DNA from: Cladorhizidae sp. MBARI D1340-BT2
Lineage: Eukaryota > Porifera > Demospongiae > Poecilosclerida > Cladorhizidae
Direction: 5' to 3'
Assembly (NCBI GenBank): GCA_028752905.1
Contig: JAQNBH010000015.1
Coordinates: forward strand, 14,460,036 to 14,524,035
Length of the DNA stretch: 64,000 bases
Shown: positions 42,901 through 51,700 of the stretch, one piece after another
Numbering within the stretch: the first letter of the stretch is position 1
Layout: every line of letters starts with the position of its first letter
The notes under the pieces: model-generated
The model's database searches: none
The model's input: the letters and a program-made list of their open reading frames with translations, nothing else
Told to the model about the DNA's origin: nothing
Made by a program: the position numbers and the translations under genes

Positions 42901-45760
42901 GGTTGTCTGTGCATGTATCTGCAGGTTGTCTGTGCATGTATCTGCAGGTTGTCTGTGCATGTATCTGCAGGTTGTCTGTGCATGTATCTGCAGGTTGTCT
43001 GTGTGTGTATCTGCAGGTTATCTGTGCATGTATCTGCAGGTTGTCTGTGCATGTATCTGCAGGTTGTCTGTGTGTGTATTTGCAGGTTGTCTGTGCGTGT
43101 ATCTGCAGGTTGTCTGTGCATGTATCTGCAGGTTGTCTGTGTGTGTATCTACAGGTTGTCTGTGCATGTATCTGCAGGTTGTCTGTGCATGTATCTGCAG
43201 GTTGTCTGTGCATGTATTTGCAGGTTGTCTGTGCATGTATCTGCAGGTTGTCTGTGAATGTATCTGCAGGTTGAGTTTCTAGTTCTAGATAAAGAAAATA
43301 CTTCCAATATATAGATTTTTATACTTTATGCACATGATCTCTTGAACACTCCAGCCTGCAGTTCACATATAAAAGCATGATTGTGTGGCTAATAGAAACA
43401 TACCATCAGAAAGCATATTGAATGGACTACATTGGCTGCATGGCATATATATTAATATTGATTATATCGTGTGTGGTTATGGAGTTATTAGATTTGATAT
43501 TTGCTAATTAATTTTTGAGCAAGTAAATAACATTAGAGAGCGTATTGAATGACACTTTGGTATATTATATCTTGTGTGATTGTGGAGTTATTAGATTTGA
43601 TATTTGCTCATGAATTTTTCAACAAGTCAATCTCCCAATTTCAACATTATGCCCTATTATTCAGAATAATAGGGAATAATGTTGCAATGAGCATAATAGC
43701 CTCCCTCCACCGATTTTTTTTAATTGGAATTGCATATATATATATATAATTTGTCTTTGAAGGTTGAAGCAAGCGCTGCAGGCAGCAACTGCAGGCTGCA
43801 GCTAACAAACAAGGGGTTCAACATATTTCATTTTGAAAGCAACAAAATATTTAAAAAATTTACAAATTTCTTACTTTTTGTGTTGTTTTGAGGTGTGCTG
43901 ATTTTTGAAGCCCAGAATTATTTTGGAAGAATAATAGGAAAAATGTTGGGAATTAGAAATGTTTTTTTTTGTATGTTTTTTTTTTGTTTGTTTTTACACA
44001 ATAGTCTCAGCCCTACCAAAGCCAAGCTCTCCTGGATTTTATCAAAAGTGGGCATGGTTAGGTGACAGAAGGGTTCAAAGGTCATTGTGTGGTTTCTTCC
44101 CCACCCACTCACCCCAAATACAAAATCCTAGATGAAACCCTGACGGCAGTGTGCCAGAGGTGGTTCAGACCAAATGATGTTCAGAGGTCTGTTGGTTCTC
44201 AGTTTGCAAGTGGAAGGCACAAACCTGGTATTTGGTGGATTGGCACTGTCGATGGTTAGCTTGGAAATATTTAATCAGCACACAGCAAGAGTGTTTGTTC
44301 GATTTCTTTCATCATCTTTGAAAATATCCTCTTGTCATGTTAAACAGAGATCATCAGCGTGCATGGAGTCACTTGATCCATTGGTATAGATATTGTACAT
44401 GGAGCAAGGACACACTATATACCTTGTGGGAATTACATTGTCGGCGTCACCAACTTTCTCTGTTGTTCAAGATGGGAAAACAAACATCAGCTGTGTGTAG
44501 GTTTCTAATGAGATCGGTCGGAGATTTTCCACTTAACAGTGCCATGGGTCATAATCAGATCTACGAAAAATGGCTACTATGATTTTACCTTTTTGGAATC
44601 CATTCTCTCAATGTGCTGTGTCAGGTCGAGAAGTTGGCTGGTGATGGATTTTCCTGGTTGAAGGTCAGCTTGGTGTGGGATAAGATGTTGTTCCACAGCA
44701 GGGGGCAAGTCGGTTCAGGATCCGGCATTTTGAAAAGCTATGTGACAAAGCAGAGAGGGAGGTCTGAAACTCTTGGCTAGCGCGTGATTCTTTCCCTGCT
44801 TGAGGAGATCAATCACTTTCGCTTTCTACCATATTTTTGGGTTGTTCTTCGTTGTCACGCAGAAATCCGTCAGTGCCAAAGTTCTTGATCTCTCGGTACA
44901 AAAAAGGGGGGGGTGCTTCTATGCCGACATTGAGTTCTGCCGAGGTTGGTGCAGTGGCAAGGCCAGGGTCTGGGTGTAGTTTTTCCATAGTCTTGTTTTC
45001 TTGCCACTGTGTACCTTCCCATTCATCAGAAGCTGGTGAGCAACTTCATTCATGGTGTTGCTGACACGTTGCTTTGTGGAGTCTGCAGGATCATTGCTGA
45101 GACTATGAGACCTCACACTTTTTTCCATGACATTATGGTTGTCCGATGGAATTTTTTCATTTGCAATGGTGTTTTCTCTGACATTTATGTCATGTCTATA
45201 TCTTCAGCAAAGGAGTCAGCATTGTACAACTCGTAATTGTTGTAGGACTTGTGCAGTGGTGGGGTATTGAGACCAGAGATATGTTTATATGGCATCCTCT
45301 TGGAATGTGCTTCCTTGCAGCTCACCATACAAACTTAAGTTGGTCGTAGTTATGGTAGTTTGCCTTGAGCCAAGCGATTAGCGACTTCTGTGTCAAGTTC
45401 TCATCCTTAGGATGATGTTGTGTTCATGGGATGGGATTCAGAGCTTTGCTTCTTAATCCAGTGATGTCATTGCTTACAAAAGTGGGTGTGCCGACTTACT
45501 TTTCTTTGTGTGTGTGTGTTTTATGTATTTATTATAATTTTACTATTATTATATAAAGCTCTTTATAACAAACTTGTTTATCACACCTTTGATGTGTTTG
45601 TGTATTTATTGATTATGTGCAGAGTCGACCTTTGAAAGTGTTAGGCTCCCGTGCTACCAATCCATTGATGAACCTCAGTTTATTACAAGGACCATCAACT
45701 ACTGAAGGCGAGAGTGGTGATGACAGCACATTTTCTGACAATACAGATGACTCGTATTGA
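16977..45760 (+). CDS. MIS18BP1: MIS18BP1/KNL2 homologue, SANTA and SANT domain protein (5' end not resolved)
   Basis: MIS18BP1 (KNL2) is the centromere factor that, with the Mis18 complex, licenses deposition of CENP-A nucleosomes. Eleven exons fit with consistent phases: 16977-17093, 18134-18240, 22039-22302, 24049-24249, 24333-24547, 25059-25234, 35942-36144, 36435-36729, 37311-37462, 37884-37974 and 45623-45760 (stop). They encode 652 residues. The SANTA domain is split over exons 2 and 3 (about 52-150), with [33 protein letters not shown] and [16 protein letters not shown]. The SANT/Myb domain spans exons 7 and 8 (about 415-466): [12 protein letters not shown], then [12 protein letters not shown] and [11 protein letters not shown]. 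After it come [13 protein letters not shown] and [10 protein letters not shown], which match the region after SANT in vertebrate M18BP1. The C-terminus is acidic. Start exons lie upstream of 16977. Weak points are the donors of exons 4 and 6 (25258 would also keep phase) and the first listed exon, which has no domain. Introns of 10.7 and 7.6 kb are packed with transposons. Confidence 0.8.
17932..17998. mobile_element. Short G-rich MITE, GGTTTCAT family
   Basis: Opens GGGTTTCATTCATGAAGGAGG with a G-run and closes TTTGAGACCCT. It is a 67-base member of the family at 15871-16030 and lies in an intron of the MIS18BP1 homologue just before the SANTA exon. Confidence 0.4.
19011..19174. mobile_element. 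Possible MITE with imperfect inverted arms
   Basis: The left arm (GGAAGCC.., then GCTAAAACA near 19050) is mirrored by the right arm (TGTTTTAGC near 19122, GGCTTCCTC near 19152). The arms are about 50 bases and imperfect. There is no coding sequence, and I could not identify a target duplication. Confidence 0.35.
19512..20072 (-). pseudogene. Coiled-coil ORF, probable LTR-element gag, frameshifted
   Basis: From ATG at 20072 the frame reads [20 protein letters not shown], a Leu/Glu/Gln-rich coiled coil. It then shifts frame near 19955 into a long helix containing [20 protein letters not shown] and [20 protein letters not shown]. It ends at 19512. About 65 bases upstream on the minus strand is TGGGGGCCAGTCC, which resembles a tRNA primer-binding site, preceded by a short ACA-ending remnant that is cut off by a MITE at 20164-20630. 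That context suggests the 5' end of an LTR retroelement, but no pol sequence follows. It could instead be a fragment of a host coiled-coil gene. Confidence 0.45.
20164..20630. mobile_element. MITE with GGCCGGTTCACAA / TTGTGAACCAGCC termini
   Basis: The ends are inverted repeats of 13 bases with one mismatch. Internal copies of GTCGTGTGAACCATG, GGACGCGACGCAAC and ATTGTGAACCATGAGGACG make up the subterminal part. Such GGYYGGTTCACAA ends with CGACGC internal motifs are typical of Harbinger/ISL2EU-like or Kolobok-like non-autonomous elements, but no transposase is present to decide. An ATT microsatellite lies inside (20530). Confidence 0.6.
22354..22618. mobile_element. G-rich MITE with AGGGTTTCAT termini
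   Basis: The outer ends are AGGGTTTCATACAGG and CCTGTATGAAACCCT, a 15-base perfect inverted repeat, each followed inward by G or C runs. GATC flanks both sides (22350-22353, 22619-22622), either a target duplication or part of the palindromic terminus. It lies in the intron just after the second SANTA exon. Confidence 0.7.
22768..23513. mobile_element. Foldback element, arms of about 165 bp
   Basis: Arm 22768-22928 is the inverted complement of arm 23343-23513. Outer ends are TGTTCCATCCAATCTATGAA and its complement. The arms themselves are made of short palindromic CAATCTAT/ATAGATTG motifs. An extra copy of the terminus lies inside at 22929-22950. The 390-base centre has no recognisable coding sequence. 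The insertion can be inferred because the Tigger copy at 3082-3615 has the same flanking sequence without it (around 3162-3173). The target duplication is not clean. Confidence 0.75.
23664..23843 (-). pseudogene. Tigger transposase N-terminal fragment
   Basis: From the ATG at 23843 about 60 codons read [20 protein letters not shown] and continue through [14 protein letters not shown]. This is the first helix-turn-helix of CENP-B/Tigger-type transposases (a 'SL..K..IL..' followed by 'A..YGV..ST' pattern). The frame then degrades at [12 protein letters not shown]. The catalytic domain is absent. A colinear but shifted version is at 3370-3490. Confidence 0.65.
26866..27100. mobile_element. Foldback MITE in MIS18BP1 intron
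   Basis: The left arm from 26867 (GTTTTAGTTTTTCTTTGCAA, then CTCCGAGTAG) is mirrored by the right arm ending near 27078 (CTACTCGGAG, then TTGCAAAGAAAAACTAAAAC). The arms are about 64 bases with a few mismatches. The outermost TAGCTAACA / TGTTAGCTA pair extends it to about 27098. No coding sequence. Confidence 0.65.
27344..28199 (-). mobile_element. piggyBac-type deletion derivative
   Basis: The ends CCCTCTCACCGCTG (27344) and CAGCGGTGAGAGGG (to 28199) are a perfect 14-base inverted repeat flanked by TTAA on both sides (27340-27343, 28200-28203), which is the piggyBac target. Inside, the minus strand encodes an acidic N-terminal fragment. The catalytic part is missing. Confidence 0.85.
27736..28029 (-). 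pseudogene. piggyBac transposase acidic N-terminus
   Basis: About 97 codons with [20 protein letters not shown] followed by ESEEEEGEE and [13 protein letters not shown]. Acidic, serine-rich starts with SDDE motifs are usual in piggyBac transposases, and the position between TTAA-flanked terminal repeats supports that. The frame closes straight after, with no DDD catalytic domain. It is either the first exon of a lost gene or a fragment. Confidence 0.6.
29199..29236. repeat. Telomere-like GGGCTA array
   Basis: Five units of the form GGGCTA (one with an extra G) lie in tandem. This is one base from a permutation of the animal telomere repeat TTAGGG, so it may be a variant interstitial telomeric block. 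It lies inside the 10.7-kb MIS18BP1 intron. Confidence 0.45.
29290..29440. repeat. 15/33-bp minisatellite
   Basis: Alternating units GGGGCAGTCACAACTGG and GCCCCTGTTATAACTGG recur about eight times. Both strands are open (giving VTTGGAV or TAPPVIT repeats) because the unit is a multiple of three without stops, so the open frames are not evidence of a gene. GGGGC and GCCCC parts of neighbouring units can pair. Confidence 0.75.
29852..30006. mobile_element. G-rich MITE, GGTTTCAT family, diverged
   Basis: Opens AGAGTTTCATTTAGAAAATT and closes CCCCCATAAATGAAATCCT. The interior contains GGGGC and GGGTGGGGG patches. It matches the layout of 15871-16030 in inverted orientation (AAAATTGTCCAAGGG against CCTTGGACAATTTT). 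Confidence 0.5.
30260..30513. mobile_element. Pogo/Tigger-like MITE
   Basis: The left end contains CACTTATCCAAACGCG and GGGACCGGACAGTGTTCGGA, typical of Tigger-type termini ('TTATCC ... GGACC ... TTCGGATAA'). The right end is GATCAGGGAGGTTTTGCTG followed by TA. TA also precedes the left end. The core includes repeated CCCGGGAT motifs. No coding sequence. Confidence 0.5.
30705..31090 (-). repeat. About 62-bp tandem repeat with splice-site-like borders
   Basis: Five copies of a unit containing CTGCCACTGAAGG and GAGAGAAGAGGGCTTG (plus strand) start near 30705, 30767, 30900, 30965 and 31025; the second is interrupted by about 70 unrelated bases. On the minus strand each unit looks like a short exon: TTCTAG, then about 45 bases, then CAG followed by GTAAGC. 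The protein reading is Ser/Pro-rich ([12 protein letters not shown]). I cannot tell whether it is transcribed. Confidence 0.6.
31203..31365 (-). repeat. 3' LTR of CsRn1-type retrotransposon
   Basis: 163 bases identical to 35170-35332 except for four substitutions. In element sense it opens TGTGGCGCC and closes ACTAAA. It is preceded (31366-31390) by a G-run that would serve as the polypurine tract. It is flanked on the outside by ACTA (31199-31202). Confidence 0.9.
31416..32662 (-). pseudogene. Integrase of the CsRn1-type element
   Basis: The N-terminal zinc-binding part ([15 protein letters not shown], then [11 protein letters not shown]; an HHCC pattern) is in one frame at 32662-32370. The catalytic core is in another frame: HVDIVGPLP (first Asp), TSDRGPQF (second Asp), then [15 protein letters not shown] (Glu). 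A frameshift near 32400 therefore splits it. The C-terminal module [14 protein letters not shown] and a proline-rich tail run to the stop at 31416. Catalytic residues look intact, but the protein could not be made in one piece. Confidence 0.85.
32663..33748 (-). pseudogene. Reverse transcriptase and RNase H of the CsRn1-type element
   Basis: RT motifs in order: [16 protein letters not shown] (first catalytic Asp), [30 protein letters not shown] (YLDD box), LTYLGHCV, and [15 protein letters not shown] stop follows at about 33179, after which the RNase H part continues: [32 protein letters not shown], then [17 protein letters not shown]. At the 5' side the frame is broken: the sequence HIVPKPGGG is followed by TGA (33740-33738) where a Trp codon is expected, then RPCGDF, then a deletion of about 20 codons up to AGMTIFSK. 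Confidence 0.85.
33738..34354 (-). pseudogene. Protease and RT linker of the CsRn1-type element
   Basis: From 34354 the frame reads [10 protein letters not shown], then [11 protein letters not shown] where retroviral-type aspartic proteases carry DTGA. The catalytic Asp is therefore lost. The conserved ILGADL block follows near 34110. A frameshift there moves reading to the frame that contains [13 protein letters not shown] and [19 protein letters not shown], the linker and start of RT, ending in the stop at 33738. Confidence 0.75.
34456..35133 (-). CDS. Gag of the CsRn1-type element
   Basis: From ATG at 35133 the frame runs about 225 codons: VKLPAFW-like block [36 protein letters not shown], and LLRHIRSLN. 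It ends in [16 protein letters not shown], a C-x2-H-x9-C knuckle resembling the CHCC type reported for CsRn1-group Gags, with the last Cys lost or beyond the stop. The reading frame is open without breaks. The frame extends upstream through the primer-binding site, but the first ATG is here. Its neighbours are the 5' LTR and a defective protease. Confidence 0.75.
   Translation of the reverse strand: MPLAVEDVQAIAQALQGLESKPAVNAVALKLPAFWVARPAVWFSQVEAQFATRQPPIVTDLTKYNYVVAALDNASAGEVEALILSPPADDRYLAIKTALIKAFGKTQAQKDNELLSLSGLGDRKPSGLLRHIRSLNADPETLLRALFLAQLPIEVRQVLAGSSNTDLDEMATDADRIMEASRTTLGLSGVSGLKKAKHPTSGPSTIAVLCFYHTKFGEAARKCNR
35170..35332 (-). repeat. 5' LTR of CsRn1-type retrotransposon
   Basis: 163 bases with four substitutions relative to 31203-31365, about 2.5 percent divergence, so the insertion is not recent. 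It is followed in element sense by one base and the tRNA-Trp-like primer site. The outer flank is ACTA (35333-35336), matching the other side. Confidence 0.9.
36883..37093. repeat. ATT trinucleotide microsatellite
   Basis: About 210 bases of TTA/ATT repeats with few interruptions, in the MIS18BP1 intron between the SANT exon and the next one. Shorter ATT arrays occur at 20530 and 54965. Confidence 0.95.
39063..40848 (-). pseudogene. hAT-type transposase pseudogene
   Basis: Minus-strand fragments in order, in shifting frames: [11 protein letters not shown] (40848, first catalytic Asp region), [11 protein letters not shown] and [13 protein letters not shown] sequence (40780-40700), a 17-bp tandem repeat, [17 protein letters not shown] (40385-40330), [15 protein letters not shown] and [14 protein letters not shown] (40311-40200), SDTRWWH (about 40030), then the C-terminal dimerisation block [20 protein letters not shown] with [11 protein letters not shown] (39290-39165), ending LNL and stop at 39063. 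Gene order and motifs are those of ZMYM/ZNF862-like hAT transposases. Many frameshifts and stops make it non-functional. Confidence 0.75.
40364..40680. repeat. 17-bp tandem repeat inside the hAT pseudogene
   Basis: About 18 units of AGGACCTTATCATAGCC with small variants. On the minus strand the unit reads TATGATAAGGTCCTGGC, which is exactly the codons for YDKVLA of the adjacent transposase, so the array expanded from coding sequence. Seventeen is not a multiple of three, so the expansion destroys the frame. Confidence 0.9.
40849..43273. repeat. 23-bp minisatellite, about 105 units
   Basis: The unit begins TTGTCTGTG, has a variable middle (CATG, CGTG or TGTATG) and ends TATCTGCAGG, each with a PstI site CTGCAG. 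Units are 23 bases, or 25 in the TGTGTATG variant; one shortened unit is at about 41998. Units toward the right edge carry more point changes. Because 23 is not a multiple of three and the unit has no stop in several frames, open frames of 720-850 codons arise in three plus-strand and three minus-strand readings. These are artefacts. The array abuts the LLVDESTDV block of the hAT pseudogene and lies in the last MIS18BP1 intron. Confidence 0.97.
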
Positions 45761-48700
45761 AGCTTTTAAAACAACTGTACCAGCTCTTATTTAATATGAT
45801 TTTTCTAACATTCAGAATCTGCAATGTGGTTATATGTTTTACTGAAAGACCTGGCCTGTGAATAAGGAGTTGATAGGGGTGCATGCAATGGTCGAGCTGC
45901 TTGTACTATCGACTTGACTAGTTACAGACCATTGTCATTGTTGGCCAAAGCCAGTCCTTCATCACAAGGGGTTTAAAGATACTTCTACATTACAAGGTCC
46001 AAGTGCTTTTTGTCTTGATGCACTTCTCGAGCCATGCACACAATGATTTAATCTCGATAATGTTGAGTCCATCGATGCCACCACAGACAATACAATTGTA
46101 GCTACCACAACTATATAACACTAAATTACATTACAACTAATAATATTTTATGTATTGCATTCAGCACTGTTGAAGGGGAGGAGGACAGGGAGGGGACCTA
46201 AATCCATCCATACCTTGCCTTACAATAATTCTTTTCTTCTCGGCCACCACTTCATCACACATTCCCACAACTCAACACATCATTACTTCTCCGTATCAAC
46301 TTTTGCAAACTTGACCAGCTCATATGATTTTGTGTGGAACTTGTCCACCAGCAGTTCAAATTCCTTGCAGACCATGAAATGGCCACATCCTCCCCTACTC
46401 CCATTGTGCATATCTCATCACTGACCATTCTGTATCTCTTCCAGCAACCTGCTGAATCAGTATAATCTCTTCATCCCGCATTCTTTGCTAACTTGTACCA
46501 CTGATGAGTATTCATGTTATTTACTTCTTTCCGCCTGTGCACTGACGATACCTGCTCACATCCTCTTCATAGCTTCATATTCTTTCCACCTTATTTCCCC
46601 GTCTTCTCTTACCTTATCTAATACTGTCTTCACCAATCTGCTCTCCTCCAGCCCATTTAATCTCGTATATACTAAATAAAATCTTTCCTTCTCTCTTTCA
46701 GCTTCTTCCATCCCAGATCTCCCAGCACTGCCACTCTTGTTAGTATAATTATACTGCTAGTCCTCAACAGTCTCCTACCCACTCATTCTGTGCTGACTCC
46801 AACTTCTTGCATGTGCTATATACATCCTCCTGTCCACCAGCTTCTGCTGCACACTCCATACTCAGTCTCACTATATAGAACCTCCCTTTTTATTATTTCC
46901 CAAAATACCACCCTGCATCTGACAACTTTTTATTGTTTCCCCCAGTGCCACCCTTCAGTCTACTTTTTCCCCCCTTTTCCCCCAAGTAACCATTGTTTCC
47001 CCCAGTGCCACCCTGCAGTTGTCAACTTCCTATATAGTAGTTTCATAGAACTCTCAGTTAACCGTATTAAAACAACTGTCAACAATCAACTCAACTCAAA
47101 TTTTCTTCTCGCGTTGATAGTTGAGAAAGTCATTACACTGTAAAAAATAAAGTTACAGTGCACACCAAAATAGAGTTTGCCAGTTCTGTCACTATAAACG
47201 CACTTGTTTGAGTGTACTCTACACACCCAGTATTAAGAACAAGCACCTTAATGTGTGCCACCATTATTAATATATATTACACACCAAATTCAAGTATCGC
47301 CACATCCACAGTAGAATGAATGATGTCAAAGAAAACTGGGCAGAGCCCTTTCACAAACTATAAAAGGAGTGACCAAAACAACAATAATAAGGTGATTCTG
47401 ATTATCAAGGCCATGAGGTGTTGAGCAGTTATTATGCCTTTTGTAATGGAAGGGTGTGCACTTCCATAAAAGCACTGAATATTGAATATTAAAAACAACA
47501 AAGATCCTCAAAACATGAAATCTGGTCTGCAACAACGAAGGCGTGCATAGCACTCGATCCTCTCCACTATCAGCACAAGGAGAAAGGTTAGGGACCTCGA
47601 CAACCAACTTCATATTTGTACATTCCTGAAGTAGATGGAAACAATTTCACCAGCAAGGAAAACTGCGATGCTGTAACTATGTATCCAGCACAGGACTAAA
47701 TAACAAGCCCTCACAGCTCATTGCACAATTACTATACCATGGTGAGGTTCTAGACCACAAATTTTACCTCGATAAAATCACTTTGTTGGTGCAGCTGGAA
47801 ACAGAAGTGATGGGACAAGAAGTGCATTTCCTTGTATTCCAACACCAATAGTAGGTGACACAGCAATTTCCCCCCCCCCCCCCCCCCCCCTTTTTTTACC
47901 TCCAACACTCAGCAAATCGTGTAGCTATGTAGTATGTCATGTGTGGTGCTTCAATTTTGACTTGGTCTATGATAGCAGGAATCTGAAATTTCCAATTTTC
48001 CTTTGCTATATTGGAGCTCTTAGTTTGTTGTCACCGATAATCAGCTGCATTTCCACCATCAGCTAGAAAAGGTTCCATCTATATAGCATGAGTGAGCCGA
48101 AGAGTGAGCGCTGCCAAGAAATTCCATAACCAAAATCAATGGTTAGAATTGAGGCCTGACAAGTGCTGCTCTGCCTCTTGCAGTAATAGAAATCTGGTAA
48201 AGATTATGGTCAAGACTCAGAAATTTCTTCCCACCTCATGGCAAACGAACATTTAATAATAGCCCATTTGTTTTCTTGAATTGCACCTGTATATATGTTG
48301 AGTTCCATATTATTCTCTAGGGGGGAAATATGTATATATATATTATATATATGTCTGGTAGAGATTTTGTGTGCCACTATAGCTCACACTGTCCTCCCCA
48401 GGTGGTTGTTATTCCCTGCTATTTCCTGATCTTTGTCACTTCTTGGCAGCACCTTATAAGTAAATCCATGTACTGACAGATTACCACACAAGCTGATAAC
48501 AGATTCACCACACAAAGCGAGTGTCATACAGACAGTGTCTGTTCAGACATGTGCCCACACAAACAGTGTCTGTTCAGGCAGGTGCACCATACAAGATGCA
48601 CCACACATCGTATAGACAGATGCACCACACATCGTATAGACAGATGCACCACACATCATATAAACAAATGCACCACACAAACCCAGTGTTGTATAGACAG

Positions 48701-51700
48701 ATGCACCACACATCGTATAAACAGATGCACCACACAAACACATCAAAGTGCAGGTCCAGCTGGGACCACATCTTTATTGCAGATGCTTGCACACTGCATA
48801 GATGTAAATTACCGTTCCATTCTTTGTATATATATAGCAACAAAAAATTTTTTTTTAATGATCTCAACTGGATTAGCATCATTAATTGCTTTTACACCTA
48901 AAATATAAGATGCATGTGTTACCTTGACACTGCATTAGCAAGTTCTCTTCCTTGATCAGGCATCGAAGAACTTGCACTCATGTTTCTCCCAAAATTCAGT
49001 AAAGAGTTTCCTTTCGCTCTCCTCTAAATAATCGGTCCATGCTGACAAAAAGAGAGGTGAAAAAGTTGGCTAACTGTCTAGAAAATGTGCAATGTCGGGC
49101 GATTGAAAAAATAATACACAGCACGTTTCTTTGATATCCAGGAAAAAAAGTAGAAGGGAAAAAACATGAAAAGGCCAGTAGGAGATACATGCATAAAATA
49201 GATAAAAACATACTTGATATCGTTTAGGTACATTGTGAAACAACAGGGATTACACCTTGGCCATTCCTAGCAGGTTGTTGACATCAGCACCCTTTGCAAT
49301 ACTACCCAACTACCATTCAATGTCTCAGAAACCTTCACAGATGAAAATGACATGAGACCAGTATGCTAACATTGTCCAAAAATATTTTTACATTCAAGAT
49401 CTTGAGATAACAACAAAAAAATCATGGTCATAGCAAGTGGTGCTCCACCTCCTTTTCTAAAAGAAAGCGAGCATGTAAGGATATTCTTCATGCAACATTT
49501 AATTCAGAACTGCTATTTCTGACATGCACAAGCCCATTGGGGAGAACACTATAGCAAAACAAGTATATTTTTGTAATAGACAAATCTTGTCCTCTGGTCT
49601 TGTCTTTACCAAAGTGGCCACCTTCTATGCCATAGCAAGCTTATGATAAGCCTCTCTTGTTCATTCTTATCTACCACAACAGCAAAAGGTGAGAGCCACC
49701 CAATACACTTCAGCAAGCTAAAAAAGAAAAGGCTTCCTGCTCTCTCAGCCAACGCTTCTTTTCCTTGTAAATACTGTGGATAGGTAGGTAAGCCATGTAC
49801 TTTGCCACACAGGTAGTTCATCAACTGATAATGCTCCTCAGTCAAACAAACTCGTTTTGAACTCCAGCAAAGATAGAGAACCAAGAACTGCCTAAATAAA
49901 TTGAGCATGCTTACACACAAAAATTAAACTCGGCATGCAAGCAAATTAATAAGCAACAGCCTAAACTACAACTTTAACACTATTTCCCTTCGTAAAAAGG
50001 TACTGAATTCTAGGCTAATACCTAATGGAGAGCAACATCCATAAGAAGCTCAACTTCTAGTTTCTCTGAGCTATGGAACAATGTCCAATGCACTAAGGAG
50101 ACTCAGGAGAAGGCGCTGTCAGATGCCAACAAAGATATCATGAAAACACACTTTGACAAGTAATAATATGAGTACTAAAAATGAATAATAGGTGGGGAGA
50201 TAAAATAGATGGCTGGCTAGACAGATAGATGGGTGGACAGACAGACAAACAAATAAATAGCATTGGGACTCATTTACATTGCAGAAAGATTATGGGTTAC
50301 CATTCAAGACAAACAGTCATCAAGAGATCATTTTCCTCCGTAAAAATCGCTTTTGTGCTTAGAACCGTCAAATTTGGGTCACAACAAAGGCAAACGTAGT
50401 AACTGTGGTGCCATGGAAGTCAAGTAACATTTTGATGAGATCTTATCTGTGTAGACACTTTAACCTCATCATACCTCTGAAAAAGCTTTGTCATCTTCAT
50501 AACACACACCCACATCACGTGATACTATTTAAGACAGCAGTTTTGTGCAAATTACCTAGCAATTTGATCTTCACACACACATAATATAGAGAGCCTCCCT
50601 CGGCCCATCTGTGTCTGTGTGTTTCGTTTCTTTGTCCTCAATATATAGCCGACAACACAGAGGACCCAGGAAGGGTAGACTAGGGTGGAATTTTATAATC
50701 TCATTTTCACCAGAATGAGAATTCCAAAACAGCCATCTTACTTAGCTTTTGGCAGCATATTGTTTTGCTCTTGCCTCCTTGTGGATCTATATGTGTATGC
50801 AGTATATATGTGTGTGTGCCAACTCATAGCAGTCATAGGTAGATTAATTGACTTTCGCACTTGACTGAATAAAGTAAAACTTTGACCCCACTTTCTCTAT
50901 ATACATTATGTAGAGACTGGAGGATGTATATATAGCTAGTGCATGCCCAAACATCAACATTAACCTTCAGCAGATATTCCTGCACCGTTAGTGTAGCCAA
51001 AAATGGGGGGAAATCAATATACAAGTCAGAAGGCCACATAAGCTGTTGTCAAGCTGGTGGGGCAGATGCATGAAAGAGAGGGGGGTGGAGGGGAAGGGGG
51101 GGACAAATATAAACCAAGGTGAAGGCATAAAACAAACTGGGGGGTGGCACCTGTAGAGGCATCAGCAGTGCCACACACTAGCCTCCTCGCAGTTTAATTG
51201 GAAACACAGCTAAATACAGAGCGTGATGATTAGAAAGAAAAAAAGTTAAATGTGGGTTCACTACCACCTTCGGCTCTGGCTACACTTCTGAACTTGTTGC
51301 TTGTTGAAGATTACAGAAAAAGGATATTTAGTGAGCATGATGACGGCTGCTTTTGATATTTCTTGGTGAATGGTGGTATAACATTTCATCCTCCATGGAA
51401 GACACTGAAGTCCATTGAACAGATCATATATGTACAAATATGCAACCTAGTACAGTACACAGTTTCATAATCTGTCATGGCTAATGAAATTGTGTAATTT
51501 AAACTTATAGCAAACTTGTAGCAAAATGATTATAAATACCTACCTAACATGTACCTGCTTCATATTTTTCCCTATTTTCTACTCTTCAGTCTTTTGAGTC
51601 ATTGACAAAAGTTGTCCTGTAGGAGGAAAGCTAGACTCAGGTGCTAGGAGTATGTAGATAGAGTATGTGTGTCAGCCATAGTATATAATTACAATCTACA

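Noticed and set aside
40849..43273. CRISPR-like array
   Set aside because: Units are head-to-tail with no spacers, and the genome is animal.
40705..43282. Six overlapping 720-850-codon open frames
   Set aside because: They are all translations of the same 23-bp minisatellite, open on both strands; none has a start or splice context of its own.
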